DNA of 64,000 nucleotides from Candida dubliniensis CD36. Lineage: Eukaryota > Ascomycota > Pichiomycetes > Serinales > Debaryomycetaceae. This document shows, one piece after another, positions 38,272 to 48,107 of this stretch. The DNA is taken from assembly GCF_000026945.1 (NCBI RefSeq), contig NC_012864.1:1178001-1242000 (forward strand). The letters are read 5' to 3'. The stretch's first letter is position 1, and each line of letters starts with the position of its first letter. The notes below the pieces were generated by a model that was not told the DNA's origin, did not search any database, and saw only the letters and a list, made by a program, of their open reading frames with translations. A program made the translations under genes and the position numbers.

Positions 38272-39591
38272 ATGGCATCACAAATACACTTTTTAGATAT
38301 CAAGGGGAAACCTTTGTTGTCGAGAGATTATAAGGGAGATATTCCTTCGAGTACCATTGAAAAGTTCCCGCTTTTACTATTGGAGTTGGAAAACACTGTT
38401 GATGAAGGGGAATACAAACCGTTTATCAATCATGAAGGAATAAACTATATTTTCATCAACCACAATAACTTGTACATTTGTGCATTGACACGCAAGAATG
38501 AGAATATCATGACGATCATTATATTTTTGTCAAAGTTGGTGGAGGTGATGACTCAGTACTTTAAGTCGTTGGAGGAAGAGAGTATTAAAGACAATTTTGT
38601 TATTATATATGAATTGCTAGACGAGATGATGGATTTTGGCGTTCCACAAACAACAGACACAAAGATCCTTAAGGAATATATCACTCAGGACTATTATTCT
38701 TTGATCAAGAGCACCCCGACCCACTTGGTGGCTCCGCCTAATGCATTGACCAATTCCGTCAGTTGGAGAAAGGAAGGTATATTCTACAAGAAAAACGAAG
38801 CATTTTTAGATGTTATTGAGTCGATCAACATGTTGATTACTGCCAATGGACAAGTATTGAATAGTGAGATTTTGGGGGAGATCAAGATCAAATCGCATTT
38901 AAGTGGTATGCCTGACTTGAGGTTAGGATTAAATGATAAAGGTATATTCACTGGCAATAACGATGCTGCCGCGACCGATAGTGGTAAGAATATTGAAATG
39001 GAGGATATAAAATTCCACCAGTGTGTTCGATTGTCGAAGTTTGAGAATGAAAAGTTGATCACATTTATCCCGCCTGATGGCGAATTCACATTGATGTCGT
39101 ATAGGTTATCGTCGTCGCAATTCCTTATGAAGCCGTTGATATTGGTCAATTGCAAGACCAAAGTGCATAAACATTCGCGTATTGAGATCTTGTGTACGGT
39201 CAAGGCGCAGATCAAAAAGAAGTCTACAGCTAATAATGTCGAAGTAGTCATACCTATTCCAGAAGATGCCGATACCCCCAAGTTTTTGCCAGAGTACGGG
39301 TCTGTGAAATGGATCCCGGAAAAGTCGTGCCTTATATGGAAATTGAAGACTTTCCCTGGAGGGAAACAATTTTCGATGAGAGCCGAGTTGGGGTTACCGG
39401 CCGTCACCGACCCTGAATCGATCATCAGCAAGAAACCAATAAAGGTAAACTTTTCCATACCTTATTTCACCACCAGCGGAATCCAAGTTCGATACTTGAG
39501 AATCAACGAACCTAAACTACAATACCAGTCGTATCCGTGGGTGAGATACATTACCCAATCTGGAGAAGACTATATAGTTAGAACAAAGTAA
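38272..39591 (+). CDS. APM1: Clathrin adaptor AP-1 mu1 subunit
   Basis: 439 residues. The N-terminal longin-like half starts MASQIHFLDIKGKPLLSRDY. The C-terminal mu-homology domain begins after ALTNSVSWRKEGI (about 156-168) and includes SHLSGMPDLRLGLND and the conserved ending VRYLRINEPKLQYQSYPWVRYITQSG. The SWRKEGI junction and end block fit mu1 (AP-1) rather than mu2 or mu3. It recognises YxxPhi sorting signals at the trans-Golgi network and endosomes. Confidence 0.9.
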   Translation: MASQIHFLDIKGKPLLSRDYKGDIPSSTIEKFPLLLLELENTVDEGEYKPFINHEGINYIFINHNNLYICALTRKNENIMTIIIFLSKLVEVMTQYFKSLEEESIKDNFVIIYELLDEMMDFGVPQTTDTKILKEYITQDYYSLIKSTPTHLVAPPNALTNSVSWRKEGIFYKKNEAFLDVIESINMLITANGQVLNSEILGEIKIKSHLSGMPDLRLGLNDKGIFTGNNDAAATDSGKNIEMEDIKFHQCVRLSKFENEKLITFIPPDGEFTLMSYRLSSSQFLMKPLILVNCKTKVHKHSRIEILCTVKAQIKKKSTANNVEVVIPIPEDADTPKFLPEYGSVKWIPEKSCLIWKLKTFPGGKQFSMRAELGLPAVTDPESIISKKPIKVNFSIPYFTTSGIQVRYLRINEPKLQYQSYPWVRYITQSGEDYIVRTK

Positions 39592-39667
39592 TCCGTTCTT
39601 GGATATACGTATATATAATGCAAGTTATTAGCAGTCCTTCTATGACTATTTGTATTTAGGGTGGTGT

Positions 39668-41437
39668 TTATAAATCGGTAACACATCCCTTGGATGCGTC
39701 GCTGACCAACTTGGCGTATTTGGCCAACGTACCTCTTTTGTATCTTGGTTGTGGAGGAGTCCAGTGTTTTCTTCTTTCGGCCAAAACGTCTGGCTCAACC
39801 AATAAATCGATTTTGTTGTTGTCTGCGTCAATAACAATAATATCGCCATCTTCAACCAATGCGATTGGACCACCTTCAGCAGCTTCAGGGACAATGTGGC
39901 CAATAAGGAAACCGTGGGAACCACCAGAGAATCTGCCGTCAGTCAACAAAGCCACATCTTTACCCAAACCGTAACCCATTAATGCAGAGGAAGGTTTCAA
40001 CATTTCTGGCATACCAGGCCCACCTTTTGGACCTTCGTATCTGATCACACAAACGGTTTTTTCGCCCTTTTTGATTTCGCCATTTTCCAAGGCAACAATG
40101 AATGCGCCTTCGTCGTTGAATACTCTGGCCTTGCCTTTGAAATAAGTACCTTCTTTACCAGTGATTTTTGCCACTGCAGAACCTGGAGCTAATGTACCTT
40201 TTAAGATTTGCAAATGACCACTTGGTTTCAATGGGTTGGATACTGGTCTAACGATATCTTGGCCTTCAGGCAAGTCGGGAAGTTTGCTCAAGTTTTCGTT
40301 GATGGTCTTACCGGTGACAGTTAATTGGGTACCATCGATAATACCTTCTTTGATCAAGTATTTCATAACAGCAGGAGTACCGCCGACATTTTGCAAATCG
40401 GCCATGACGTACTTACCGGATGGCTTGAAGTCGGCTAATAATGGGGTATTGTCGGAGATTCTTTGGAAATCGTCAACAGTGATGGTAATGTCAAACGACG
40501 AGGCAATAGCAATAAGGTGCAAAACAGCGTTAGTAGAACCACCAGTGGCAATGATATAGGCAATAGCGTTTTCGAATGATTTCTTGGTAAGAATATCTCT
40601 TGGTTTCAAGTCCAACTCTAACAAATTCTTTAAAGCGAACCCGACATTAGCACATTCTTCTGCTTTCTCTTTAGAGACTGCTGGGGAGGAAGACGAAAAT
40701 GGTAAGGTCAAACCCAAGACTTCAGCGGCCGAGGCCATGGTGTTGGCAGTGTACATACCACCACATGCGCCGGGCCCTGGACAGGCGTGCTTGACAATAT
40801 CTATTCTTTCATCGTTGTTGATTTGTTTTGACAAGTATTGTCCGTAAGACTGGAAGGCGCTGATGATATCGATTTTTTCGGCAACAGCGGGGTTTTGAGT
40901 TCCGCAAGTTGGAGACCCGGGCAAGATAGTACCACCGTAGACCATAATGGCAGGTCTGTTGTGTCTTCCCATAGCCATTAATACCCCAGGCATGTTTTTG
41001 TCACAGGAAGGAATAGCAATGTTAGCATCATATAGTTGGGCCATGGTCATGGTTTCAAAGGAGTCGGCAATGATCTCTCTCAGTTGTAAGGAGTATTTCA
41101 TACCTTCTGTACCGTTGGTGATACCATCAGACACACCAATAGAATTAAATTGCATGGCTTTCAAGCCAGCCCTATTTACTGATTCTGAACATCTGTTGTT
41201 CAACTCCATCAAGTGCATGTTACATGGGTTACCTGACCACCAAACAGAACCGACACCGACTTGGGCACGGTCGAAATCGTCATCGCTGAAACCGGTAGCA
41301 TAAAGCATTGCTTGTGATGCCCCCTGCGATGGGTCGCCCGTAACGATCGAGGAGTACTTGTTTAACTTTTTCTCATGCTTGATTGTGGATGTAGCAAATG
41401 TCCTGAGACACCCTCTGCAAGACTTGAAATAACTCAT
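39668..41437 (-). CDS. ILV3: Dihydroxy-acid dehydratase, mitochondrial (isoleucine/valine synthesis)
   Basis: 589 residues from ATG at 41437. The start [21 protein letters not shown] is a basic, acid-free mitochondrial presequence. The iron-sulphur cysteines are in [16 protein letters not shown] and [16 protein letters not shown]. The C-terminal IlvD motif [16 protein letters not shown] is intact. The enzyme makes the 2-keto acids of valine and isoleucine. No Gcn4 site is seen in its 365-bp promoter, shared with PEX4, although a CACGTG is present. Confidence 0.96.
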   Translation of the reverse strand: MSYFKSCRGCLRTFATSTIKHEKKLNKYSSIVTGDPSQGASQAMLYATGFSDDDFDRAQVGVGSVWWSGNPCNMHLMELNNRCSESVNRAGLKAMQFNSIGVSDGITNGTEGMKYSLQLREIIADSFETMTMAQLYDANIAIPSCDKNMPGVLMAMGRHNRPAIMVYGGTILPGSPTCGTQNPAVAEKIDIISAFQSYGQYLSKQINNDERIDIVKHACPGPGACGGMYTANTMASAAEVLGLTLPFSSSSPAVSKEKAEECANVGFALKNLLELDLKPRDILTKKSFENAIAYIIATGGSTNAVLHLIAIASSFDITITVDDFQRISDNTPLLADFKPSGKYVMADLQNVGGTPAVMKYLIKEGIIDGTQLTVTGKTINENLSKLPDLPEGQDIVRPVSNPLKPSGHLQILKGTLAPGSAVAKITGKEGTYFKGKARVFNDEGAFIVALENGEIKKGEKTVCVIRYEGPKGGPGMPEMLKPSSALMGYGLGKDVALLTDGRFSGGSHGFLIGHIVPEAAEGGPIALVEDGDIIVIDADNNKIDLLVEPDVLAERRKHWTPPQPRYKRGTLAKYAKLVSDASKGCVTDL

Positions 41438-41802
41438 TGCTGTAAAGAAGAATGAGTCAGACAAGTGAAATTTTTCAAAATTTTTTTTTTTTTTCGGTGT
41501 GTTGTGCGCGGTTCAGGAGTTTTGTACTCCAATAAAAAATTAAGCATTTGTCAGAGCGATATAGGCTGTTTAGCTAGGCCTGATAATCAGTCTGAAAAAA
41601 ACTCTACCTAGTCATCACGTGCTTTGCTATTTTGGAAAGTAAATAGTTGCACTCACTTCCTCGGTCTTTTTTTTTAGAGCCGTTGAGTGTTGACTGTGGG
41701 GATTTTTTTCACAAGACAGCATCAGTAGAATTATAAATACAAGTCATTCTTTCTTTTCTTTTTTTTTTTTTATTTTTCACCGTACTTCTGCTACTCCACG
41801 CC
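41438..41802. promoter_or_regulatory. Divergent ILV3/PEX4 promoter region with a CACGTG box
   Basis: 365 bp between divergent starts. CACGTG, a Cbf1-type E-box, is at 41616-41621 within TCACGTGC. T-runs occur near 41480-41494 and 41760-41772. Confidence 0.45.
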
Positions 41803-42327
41803 ATGGCTGAAAAGAGATTATTTAAGGAGTACAACCAGTACCAGAAACAGTTACCACAACTCAACAATGATCAGATTGTATCGTTAAGCCCGGTCTCGCC
41901 AGACAAGAACATTTTATTATGGGAAGCCACCATTGCCAAGCCCGGCAAACCCGATTCTCCGTATTACTATGGCGGGCAATGGAAGTTGAGTATAAGTGTG
42001 CCGACGTCGTATCCTATTGATCCGCCAGTGATAAAATTTATCACGCCCATAGTGCATCCAAATATAAATTTGACGACTGGCGAAATATGTCTAGACATTT
42101 TAAAGAAGGAAAGCTGGTCACCGGCATGGAATCTTGAACACCTTGTGGTGGCCATTTTGATGTTGTTGGACCAACCAGAACCGGATTCGCCGTTAAATAT
42201 CGATGCAGCAAACTTGTACAGACAAGATAAGGTTGCGTATGAGAGTATAGTTCAGTTTAATATGTGGAAACACCACTGTTTCAAAAGTGCTGTGCGAAAC
42301 ATCAGAGGGGTTAGAGATTGTGTATAG
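41803..42327 (+). CDS. PEX4: Peroxisomal ubiquitin-conjugating enzyme
   Basis: 174 residues, a compact E2 fold. KLSISVPTSYPIDPPVIKF leads to HPNINLTTGEICLDIL, with the HPN motif at 85-87 and the catalytic cysteine at 96; SWSPAWNLEHLVVAILMLL follows. The N-terminal RLFKEYNQYQKQ and the ending match Pex4, which with Pex22 monoubiquitinates Pex5 for receptor recycling at the peroxisome. Its stop lies 25 bp from the stop of the convergent PH-domain gene. Confidence 0.85.
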   Translation: MAEKRLFKEYNQYQKQLPQLNNDQIVSLSPVSPDKNILLWEATIAKPGKPDSPYYYGGQWKLSISVPTSYPIDPPVIKFITPIVHPNINLTTGEICLDILKKESWSPAWNLEHLVVAILMLLDQPEPDSPLNIDAANLYRQDKVAYESIVQFNMWKHHCFKSAVRNIRGVRDCV

Positions 42328-42351
42328 CAGAAATCAAATATATATATATAT

Positions 42352-44613
42352 TTAATGGTTTTCACTAATCAAAACAGTAGGAATGGCAGGAGTTTTTTCT
42401 TCTGTGGTTTCGCCTAGGTTGAACACTATTGGTTTGTCCGAATGGTGTTTCAAATGATCGTCTATGACTTGTTGAGCGGTAGGTACGGCATGCAGGGGGA
42501 TCACAAACGAGTTGAGTGATTCTGAAGACCCCCTAGTCGACAAGTACGGACTTTGGTGTTCCTGGATTTTGTCCAACTTTTTCTGGATCAAATCAAACGT
42601 GGTTGTTTCCTTCATTCGCATATCCAATATTTCTTGTTGCTGGTGCAAGAATGCATTTTGCAATTTAAGATACTCCTGGTGCTGGGTATCAGCAGCAACA
42701 AGGTTGGTGGAAGACTGTTCCGGAGTAAGGATTTTCGGGGTTCCTGTAGGCGTAGAATGGGTAGGGATATCCGATAACATATTTTCAAATGGGTTATCTT
42801 CAGATGGCGATTGCTTGGGGGTTTTGATACTTGGAGTAAACATTCCCGTTAATGCCGGCGTCAGGGCGTTCCCCAAATCCAATTTGAGTCCCGCTTTGTT
42901 TTCCGGGACAGTTGAGGCTCTGTAGAGGTGCACCTTCTTTTGGATAAACGAATACCTTGCGTAGTGGTCGCTTCCAAATTTCAACAACTCTGATAAATCT
43001 TTAAACCAGTTGTTATAGTCAGATTCGGTGGCGCATTTGAACGTTCTTTTGGATTTGGTGGTGTTTTTGGTTAATATGAACTTGAAGGTGGTGTCGTTTT
43101 TGGGCGTGATGGTGTACTCGTTCAAGTTGTACGACTTGATGGGCTCAGTGTCGTGGCCAATAAACCCGCCGATCTTATCTTTTGATTTTTTGCTGGTGAC
43201 GTTGACATCATCGTCAAACTTGAATTCGTGGAGGTAATTGCATGACAAGACGTAGTAGCACCGGGTGTAGCTTTTCATGACTTTGGATTTTTTGTACATC
43301 ATGCCAAACCGTATGCACTTGTTTTGGACCGAGTTGTCGTAGGGCAACTGGATGGATTTGAATGTCCTAAGTTCTCTTTTTGGGTTGTCTTCGGTTGACT
43401 CGGCAGTGTTGATAAAGCATGGGTTGTGCGAAATAAAGTATTGCCAATCCTGGGTTGAGGAGCAGCTGACCTTGGTTTTCAAGAATTGGTGGTACTCGGA
43501 GTTAAAGTGGAGTTTGCCAAACTTGTCGATGACCCAGTTTAACTCTTTTAAGATGTAGGTGAACAAGTCACGAGCAATACTTTGCAAGTTCAAGTACGAT
43601 GCAAACATGTAGTTTTCCATAATCAATTGGTTCTTCAATCTGTAGTCGACTTGCAACTTGACCAATAGCGGGTCGTCTAACGCAGCAAGTTCTTCTTCGT
43701 CGTCAACAAACTTTTTCGTTACTGGGACTTCACCACAGTAGAGCTCAACGGCAGAGGTGTACCTGCGCAAGACCTGGCCGGTTTTGGAAATCTCTTTTAT
43801 CAAGTCCTTGTTGGCGAACGAGTCGTTTTTTAAGGAAGTTTTGATTTCTTTGATTTTGTGAGACAACTGTTTCAATAACATTTCTAGTCTGGGAATGAGT
43901 TTGGCGTTGAGTTCCTTGGTGAGTTTGTAACTGTTGTTGAATAAGGTGTGGTGGGAGCTGAGAAGAAGGGAAGGGAAATTTGTATATATTGAGTCGTCGG
44001 GGAAGAACGAAGCAGGGATTTTTACATCGTTGGTGGGTTCTTGTTTGGGGACTGGTGGTAATATTGGTTGTTGTTGTTGTTGTTGTTGTGGTTGTTGTGG
44101 TGGCGGAGTAGGTGGGCCGGTTTGCAGTTTTATAGATGTCAACGAACTATTACGTTTATGCAATGGGTTTGATTTTAGGAATGGACTATTACCGCCATTG
44201 GACTTTTGTTTGAATAGACCAGGGCGTTTTTCGGAGGTTGTAGTGGCGATGCTGGTGTTGGATAAAGTTTTTTTCAACTCGTTGGTTGGGGTACCACTTT
44301 TAGGGGATACAACTCCGGCGTTGTTGGCGGCATTTATTTCTTGTAAAATCTTGTGGGGCAAGTCTTTAAAGCCTGGAAACTGGACGGCATTGATCAATTG
44401 GTAGTTTAAGTTAGCTTCCAATTCCTTGACAAGAGCGATTTCTTTGAAGTAGTATAAGATTGCTTTGATGAAATATTTCCAGTACTTGAAGAAATCAATG
44501 AGATGGTCGATGGGTTTGGACTCGTAGGATGGGAGATTACAGAAGAAGGGGGATTTGGGGTCGGTCGATGGTAGTACCGACTGTTTTTCGAAATGGAAAC
44601 TAGAGCTAGACAT
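42352..44613 (-). CDS. BAR-like/PH-domain protein (Slm/Ask10/Rgc1 group)
   Basis: 753 residues. An N-terminal helix pair (FKYWKYFIKAILYYFKEIALVKELEA) and helices around 215-370 together make a BAR-like region, interrupted by a disordered insert with a glutamine run (about 170-200). A PH domain covers about 425-550 (FGMMYKKSKVMKSYTRCYYVL ... FKCATESDYNNWFKDLSELL). The tail is S/T/P-rich with likely phosphosites. The order matches yeast Ask10/Rgc1, regulators of the glycerol channel Fps1, and more loosely Slm1/Slm2. Which one is the orthologue is unsettled. Glutamine repeat length should vary between strains. Confidence 0.75.
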   Translation of the reverse strand: MSSSSFHFEKQSVLPSTDPKSPFFCNLPSYESKPIDHLIDFFKYWKYFIKAILYYFKEIALVKELEANLNYQLINAVQFPGFKDLPHKILQEINAANNAGVVSPKSGTPTNELKKTLSNTSIATTTSEKRPGLFKQKSNGGNSPFLKSNPLHKRNSSLTSIKLQTGPPTPPPQQPQQQQQQQPILPPVPKQEPTNDVKIPASFFPDDSIYTNFPSLLLSSHHTLFNNSYKLTKELNAKLIPRLEMLLKQLSHKIKEIKTSLKNDSFANKDLIKEISKTGQVLRRYTSAVELYCGEVPVTKKFVDDEEELAALDDPLLVKLQVDYRLKNQLIMENYMFASYLNLQSIARDLFTYILKELNWVIDKFGKLHFNSEYHQFLKTKVSCSSTQDWQYFISHNPCFINTAESTEDNPKRELRTFKSIQLPYDNSVQNKCIRFGMMYKKSKVMKSYTRCYYVLSCNYLHEFKFDDDVNVTSKKSKDKIGGFIGHDTEPIKSYNLNEYTITPKNDTTFKFILTKNTTKSKRTFKCATESDYNNWFKDLSELLKFGSDHYARYSFIQKKVHLYRASTVPENKAGLKLDLGNALTPALTGMFTPSIKTPKQSPSEDNPFENMLSDIPTHSTPTGTPKILTPEQSSTNLVAADTQHQEYLKLQNAFLHQQQEILDMRMKETTTFDLIQKKLDKIQEHQSPYLSTRGSSESLNSFVIPLHAVPTAQQVIDDHLKHHSDKPIVFNLGETTEEKTPAIPTVLISENH

Positions 44614-44900
44614 GGTTTTGGTGGATGAAAGAAAGAAAGAAAAAAAAAAATAAACAAGGGATGTTGTTCAATCAAGATCAATTTATACTCATGCGCACCG
44701 CCAGAGATGATTTTGTGTAGATTGTCAAGATTAAGAATTATCTACATTTTTCTCAAAAACATTCTACATTGCTACTGAAAAAAAAAAAAAAATTTCGACA
44801 GCCAAGAAAATGCAGCGGCACATGACGACGCGACTTGTGGTCTGAATCTCAACGGTACGCCCTGTGCCGAATAAAAATAGAAACAAAAATAACGCCCGCC

Positions 44901-45641
44901 TTAGTTTCCCATCCCTTTCAATACCTCAATTTCGTGCTTTAGCAAGCCAATCTCAATCAACAAGTTTGTCTTGTTGCCAAAACTAATTATTTTCAACAAG
45001 TTTTCGTTTTCCTGTTGCAACTGGGTTAAGCGATGGACTAGCTTGTGGCTTAATTCTTCGACATTATAGTTTTCGCTATTGGCCACCAACACTGCCTCGA
45101 GTCGTTGGTTGGTTTGCAGTAATTCAGTTGACTTTTCCTGCAAAGTTTTCAGCAAATCCTGGAATATCTGGTAGTGGTTTTTCGGGGCCATAAAGGAGGC
45201 TTGGTCGGGTTTCGACATGATACTTATTTGGTCGGTCAAGTTTTTGATTATTTGGTTTTTCAAGATCAACTCGCCCTTGAGTTTGTTATAGTCTTCCTGC
45301 AAGGCGTCAAAGGAGTCGTGTTTGGGATAATAGGATTTGGAGAATGGGATATAACTTGGTGCATTGATCATGGTGTTTTTCATGTACTTGTTGGTAGGCA
45401 TGTCGTAGTCGGAGGCAACAGTTGAGTAAGGGGTACTAAACGTCTCATCTTTGGTGGGAGGGAAGGTTTCGGATCTGATAAGGGGGTACCTATAAGGCTC
45501 TTCCTTGCCTAGGGGCTGGAAAGTACCACCTGCTTGTCGAGTAGACGACGACGACGACGACCAGAACTTGCTTTCGCCCAACGCATTACTGCTGTTGGAG
45601 TCTTTGGACAGCATAGAGGTATCAAAGTTAATTGGATTCAT
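44901..45641 (-). CDS. MUM2: Coiled-coil protein, Mum2/WTAP-like
   Basis: 246 residues. The first about 105 residues are low-complexity S/T/P. The remainder is a coiled coil: DALQEDYNKLKGELILKNQI, IKNLTDQISIM, and a second segment ending GNKTNLLIEIGLLKHEIEVL. This layout and end block match yeast Mum2, the WTAP homologue in the Ime4 mRNA m6A methyltransferase complex needed for meiosis. Its role in a Candida without a conventional meiosis is unknown. Only 48 bp separate it from the stop of the upstream same-strand PPPDE gene. Confidence 0.7.
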   Translation of the reverse strand: MNPINFDTSMLSKDSNSSNALGESKFWSSSSSSTRQAGGTFQPLGKEEPYRYPLIRSETFPPTKDETFSTPYSTVASDYDMPTNKYMKNTMINAPSYIPFSKSYYPKHDSFDALQEDYNKLKGELILKNQIIKNLTDQISIMSKPDQASFMAPKNHYQIFQDLLKTLQEKSTELLQTNQRLEAVLVANSENYNVEELSHKLVHRLTQLQQENENLLKIISFGNKTNLLIEIGLLKHEIEVLKGMGN

Positions 45642-45689
45642 ATTGGTTGTAAAAAAACAAAAAAAAAAGGGGGTGTATATTTTTTTTTT

Positions 45690-46145
45690 CTAAAAAGTTG
45701 CTCCACTAAACATTTGTTGTAATAGCTGGCCATTTGGTGTGTTTAACACCGTGTTTGGCAACCTTAATATACGGTCCTCTAAATTCTTGCCACATAAAAA
45801 CTCAATCACGACATCAGTAAAATGGTTACAGTTGTTTGTGAATAAGTCATAGTTTACTGCATGGTACTTTGAGTGGTCTTTCAATTCGTTGATAAAGTCT
45901 GTGAGTAGCTCGTCATCAACACCTGTGGTGCCAATTTCTAATACTTCAATGGGTGTACCGTATTTGGTGTGGCCGGGTGGCGAGTTGACCTTGATTCCTT
46001 GGTCGAGGTAGTACTCCTTGTTGCGTATTACAACGGATGTGTGGTAGATTGCATCTATCAGGATCCCCAAAAGCATAGGGGAGTACACTCTTGCTAGTCC
46101 GTGTGATAGGTCGTACACATATACTCTAACAATGTCGTCAGCCAT
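45690..46145 (-). CDS. PPPDE (DeSI-type) cysteine peptidase
   Basis: 151 residues from ATG at 46145. The PPPDE fold is plain: VRVYVYDLSHGLARVYSPML, the catalytic histidine in DAIYHTSVVI (H35), and the catalytic cysteine in LFTNNCNHFTD (C106). Family members such as DeSI-1 act as SUMO isopeptidases, deubiquitinases or, in plants and yeasts, de-S-acylases. Which activity applies here cannot be told. A glycine/proline-rich lid loop (NSPPGHTKYGTP) is kept. Divergent from the Est1-like gene across 125 bp. Confidence 0.85.
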   Translation of the reverse strand: MADDIVRVYVYDLSHGLARVYSPMLLGILIDAIYHTSVVIRNKEYYLDQGIKVNSPPGHTKYGTPIEVLEIGTTGVDDELLTDFINELKDHSKYHAVNYDLFTNNCNHFTDVVIEFLCGKNLEDRILRLPNTVLNTPNGQLLQQMFSGATF

Positions 46146-46254
46146 ACTTGCCCTGGTTTTTCTTTGTTTTTGCCACCAGTTTTTCCGCGAATATTTATAT
46201 TTCGAGAAGGAAAAAAAAAAAATTTTCGTTCTTTTTCTTCTACCAACCATCGTT

Positions 46255-46287
46255 ATGTACACCGCTAGTCATGGCATATACAGATGA
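46255..46287 (+). other. Short upstream ORF overlapping the Est1-like start
   Basis: A 10-codon frame from ATG at 46255 to TGA at 46285-46287, out of frame with and overlapping the main ATG at 46271. If transcription starts 5' of 46255, ribosomes that use it would bypass the main start. Confidence 0.45.
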
Positions 46288-48013
46288 GATACAGCTATAC
46301 AAGACCAAGTTAGATGCACTTCTAGCGAAAAAGTATATTGACCAGTCGTTATTGATTGGGGTTACAGCGTCGTTGCAGGCCAAGTTCCATGGGTGGATCG
46401 TTACTGATTTGGAAAGGTACCGAAACAACTTGGGACAGCCTTTCCGTACGATAGATTTGTTTGAGACGTTATGGGTTGAATTCCATTCGCCGATTATCAA
46501 GTTTTTCCAGCAGCAGCATGGGTTAGTGTTTGAAGGAATTAATGAGCACTTGAAAGAGTGTCAGCGAGAAGGCAAGCCAGGGAGTTTTAAGGTTAGACCG
46601 GTTGAGATGCGGAAGATTAACGAGAGTTTTATCAAGTTTATCAAAGAAGTGTTTGGGTTTTACTCAAAGTTGTTAAAGTATTTTGTTACCCATTATAGGA
46701 ATGCATACTTGCCGAGGAAGTTTATGGAGCCGTTTGGGTTTGTGGTTGATGCACTGGCAGTTTATTGTGATGACGATAATTTCCAAGCCAATGTGTTGTA
46801 CCTTGTGCATAGGTGTTGTTTGTCATTGGGGGATATACACCGCCACCGGACTTTTATTGAGACGAGTTTTGTTACGCCTTCTTCTTCCAACAGAGAGTAT
46901 TTCCGAGTACGCTCAACTACCGACAAGACGTTTTTGTTGCCGGCGTACGCCAAGGCGTTGCAGTATTACCACTTGTGTATTATGTTGTTACCGGCGTTGA
47001 ATGAGCCGTACAACCATATTGGGGTGATTTATAATTTAGTCGACGAGAAGTTTACGGCAGTGTACTGGTTTTTGCGGTCGCAGTTTACGCGGATCCCGGA
47101 TTATAAGTTGGGGCACGCCAACATGACCAAGATCTTGCAGAAACACTGGTTTACGACGGCGTTGGTCGATATTGTGAGGGCGAGCCCAGAAAGACATTTC
47201 AGTGCAACGACCATTATGAATGTATATTTGGTGTGTTTGATTGGGTATGTGTATTGTCCAGAGAGGTATAAGAGCGGGCCCAATATAGTCAAGAAGATTG
47301 CGTTTTCCAAGGTTGAGACGGACTTTTTCAAGATGTTGGAGAAGAATTTTGATGGGGAGGTAGTGTTGCGGCAGCTTGTGGTGGCGTTTTCGTTTTTAAA
47401 GTTGGATCGCCAAGAGAAGTTGGTCAAGTTTACGTTTCGGTTTGTTGAGCGGGTGTTGGATTGTTTGAGGAGGAAGGAGTCGTTGGTGGTTCTACGGTTT
47501 TTATTGAATGTGTTGAGAGAGAACCCCGAGTTTTTGGGCGTGTTTCAGGCAAGGAGGAACTGTATGGTGTACTTGTGTGGAGTGTTGAATAAGTACTACC
47601 AGGTGGTGGATCACCGGCCGACTCGAGGGTACTATTTCTGGGAGGATGTACATTTCCGGGACTTTTCGTTGATCAAGTACCAGTTTAAGGATTTCAACGA
47701 TGAAGAGATATTTGCGGTGAATAATGTAGATGTGTTGGTGGGGGACCATGCTCTTGTTGGTGAGGTAGATGAGGATGATTTGCGGGCGAAGGCTCTGGTT
47801 TGTCTTGGAAAGAAGATACTTGGAGGGGCCCAAGAGTACGAGTTTAAGGAGGATGGCCGGTTTAGTATTAAGAAGAGGCAGGAGAAGGCGGCAGTGGTGG
47901 TACCCCAGTCGTTAGAGGAGATCCAACTGTTTATCACCAACCAGGCGAAGGAACTATCTATGGATATTGACCAGGGATTACAAGATATGGTTAATGCGTT
48001 GGTTGAGGACTAA
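46271..48013 (+). CDS. Est1/Ebs1-family TPR protein
   Basis: 580 residues from ATG at 46271; the frame continues upstream only through a homopolymer with a non-ATG start. The 14-3-3-like TPR core is visible: an N-terminal helical region (DLERYRNNLGQPFRTIDLFETLW), then LPAYAKALQYYHLCIMLLPALNEPYNHIGVIY and FTAVYWFLRSQFTRIPDYKLGHANM, the Est1 signature of paired TPR helices. Est1 recruits telomerase to telomeres, while the paralogue Ebs1 (Smg7-like) works in mRNA decay. The protein lacks the PIN domain of SMG6, and I cannot separate Est1 from Ebs1. It uses many CGG, GCG and GGG codons, unlike the genes of the left half. Confidence 0.75.
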   Translation: MAYTDEIQLYKTKLDALLAKKYIDQSLLIGVTASLQAKFHGWIVTDLERYRNNLGQPFRTIDLFETLWVEFHSPIIKFFQQQHGLVFEGINEHLKECQREGKPGSFKVRPVEMRKINESFIKFIKEVFGFYSKLLKYFVTHYRNAYLPRKFMEPFGFVVDALAVYCDDDNFQANVLYLVHRCCLSLGDIHRHRTFIETSFVTPSSSNREYFRVRSTTDKTFLLPAYAKALQYYHLCIMLLPALNEPYNHIGVIYNLVDEKFTAVYWFLRSQFTRIPDYKLGHANMTKILQKHWFTTALVDIVRASPERHFSATTIMNVYLVCLIGYVYCPERYKSGPNIVKKIAFSKVETDFFKMLEKNFDGEVVLRQLVVAFSFLKLDRQEKLVKFTFRFVERVLDCLRRKESLVVLRFLLNVLRENPEFLGVFQARRNCMVYLCGVLNKYYQVVDHRPTRGYYFWEDVHFRDFSLIKYQFKDFNDEEIFAVNNVDVLVGDHALVGEVDEDDLRAKALVCLGKKILGGAQEYEFKEDGRFSIKKRQEKAAVVVPQSLEEIQLFITNQAKELSMDIDQGLQDMVNALVED

Positions 48014-48107
48014 CTGGTGATGTCATTGTGTAGATATATATATCGCATGTTTTTGTATACGAGAAAAAAAAAAAAATTTTTTTTAACGCACCACTTTCTT
48101 TTCACCA

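Noticed and set aside
38784..39458. 224-codon open frame on the minus strand inside APM1
   Set aside because: It is wholly antisense to a well-conserved gene and has no domain or composition of its own.
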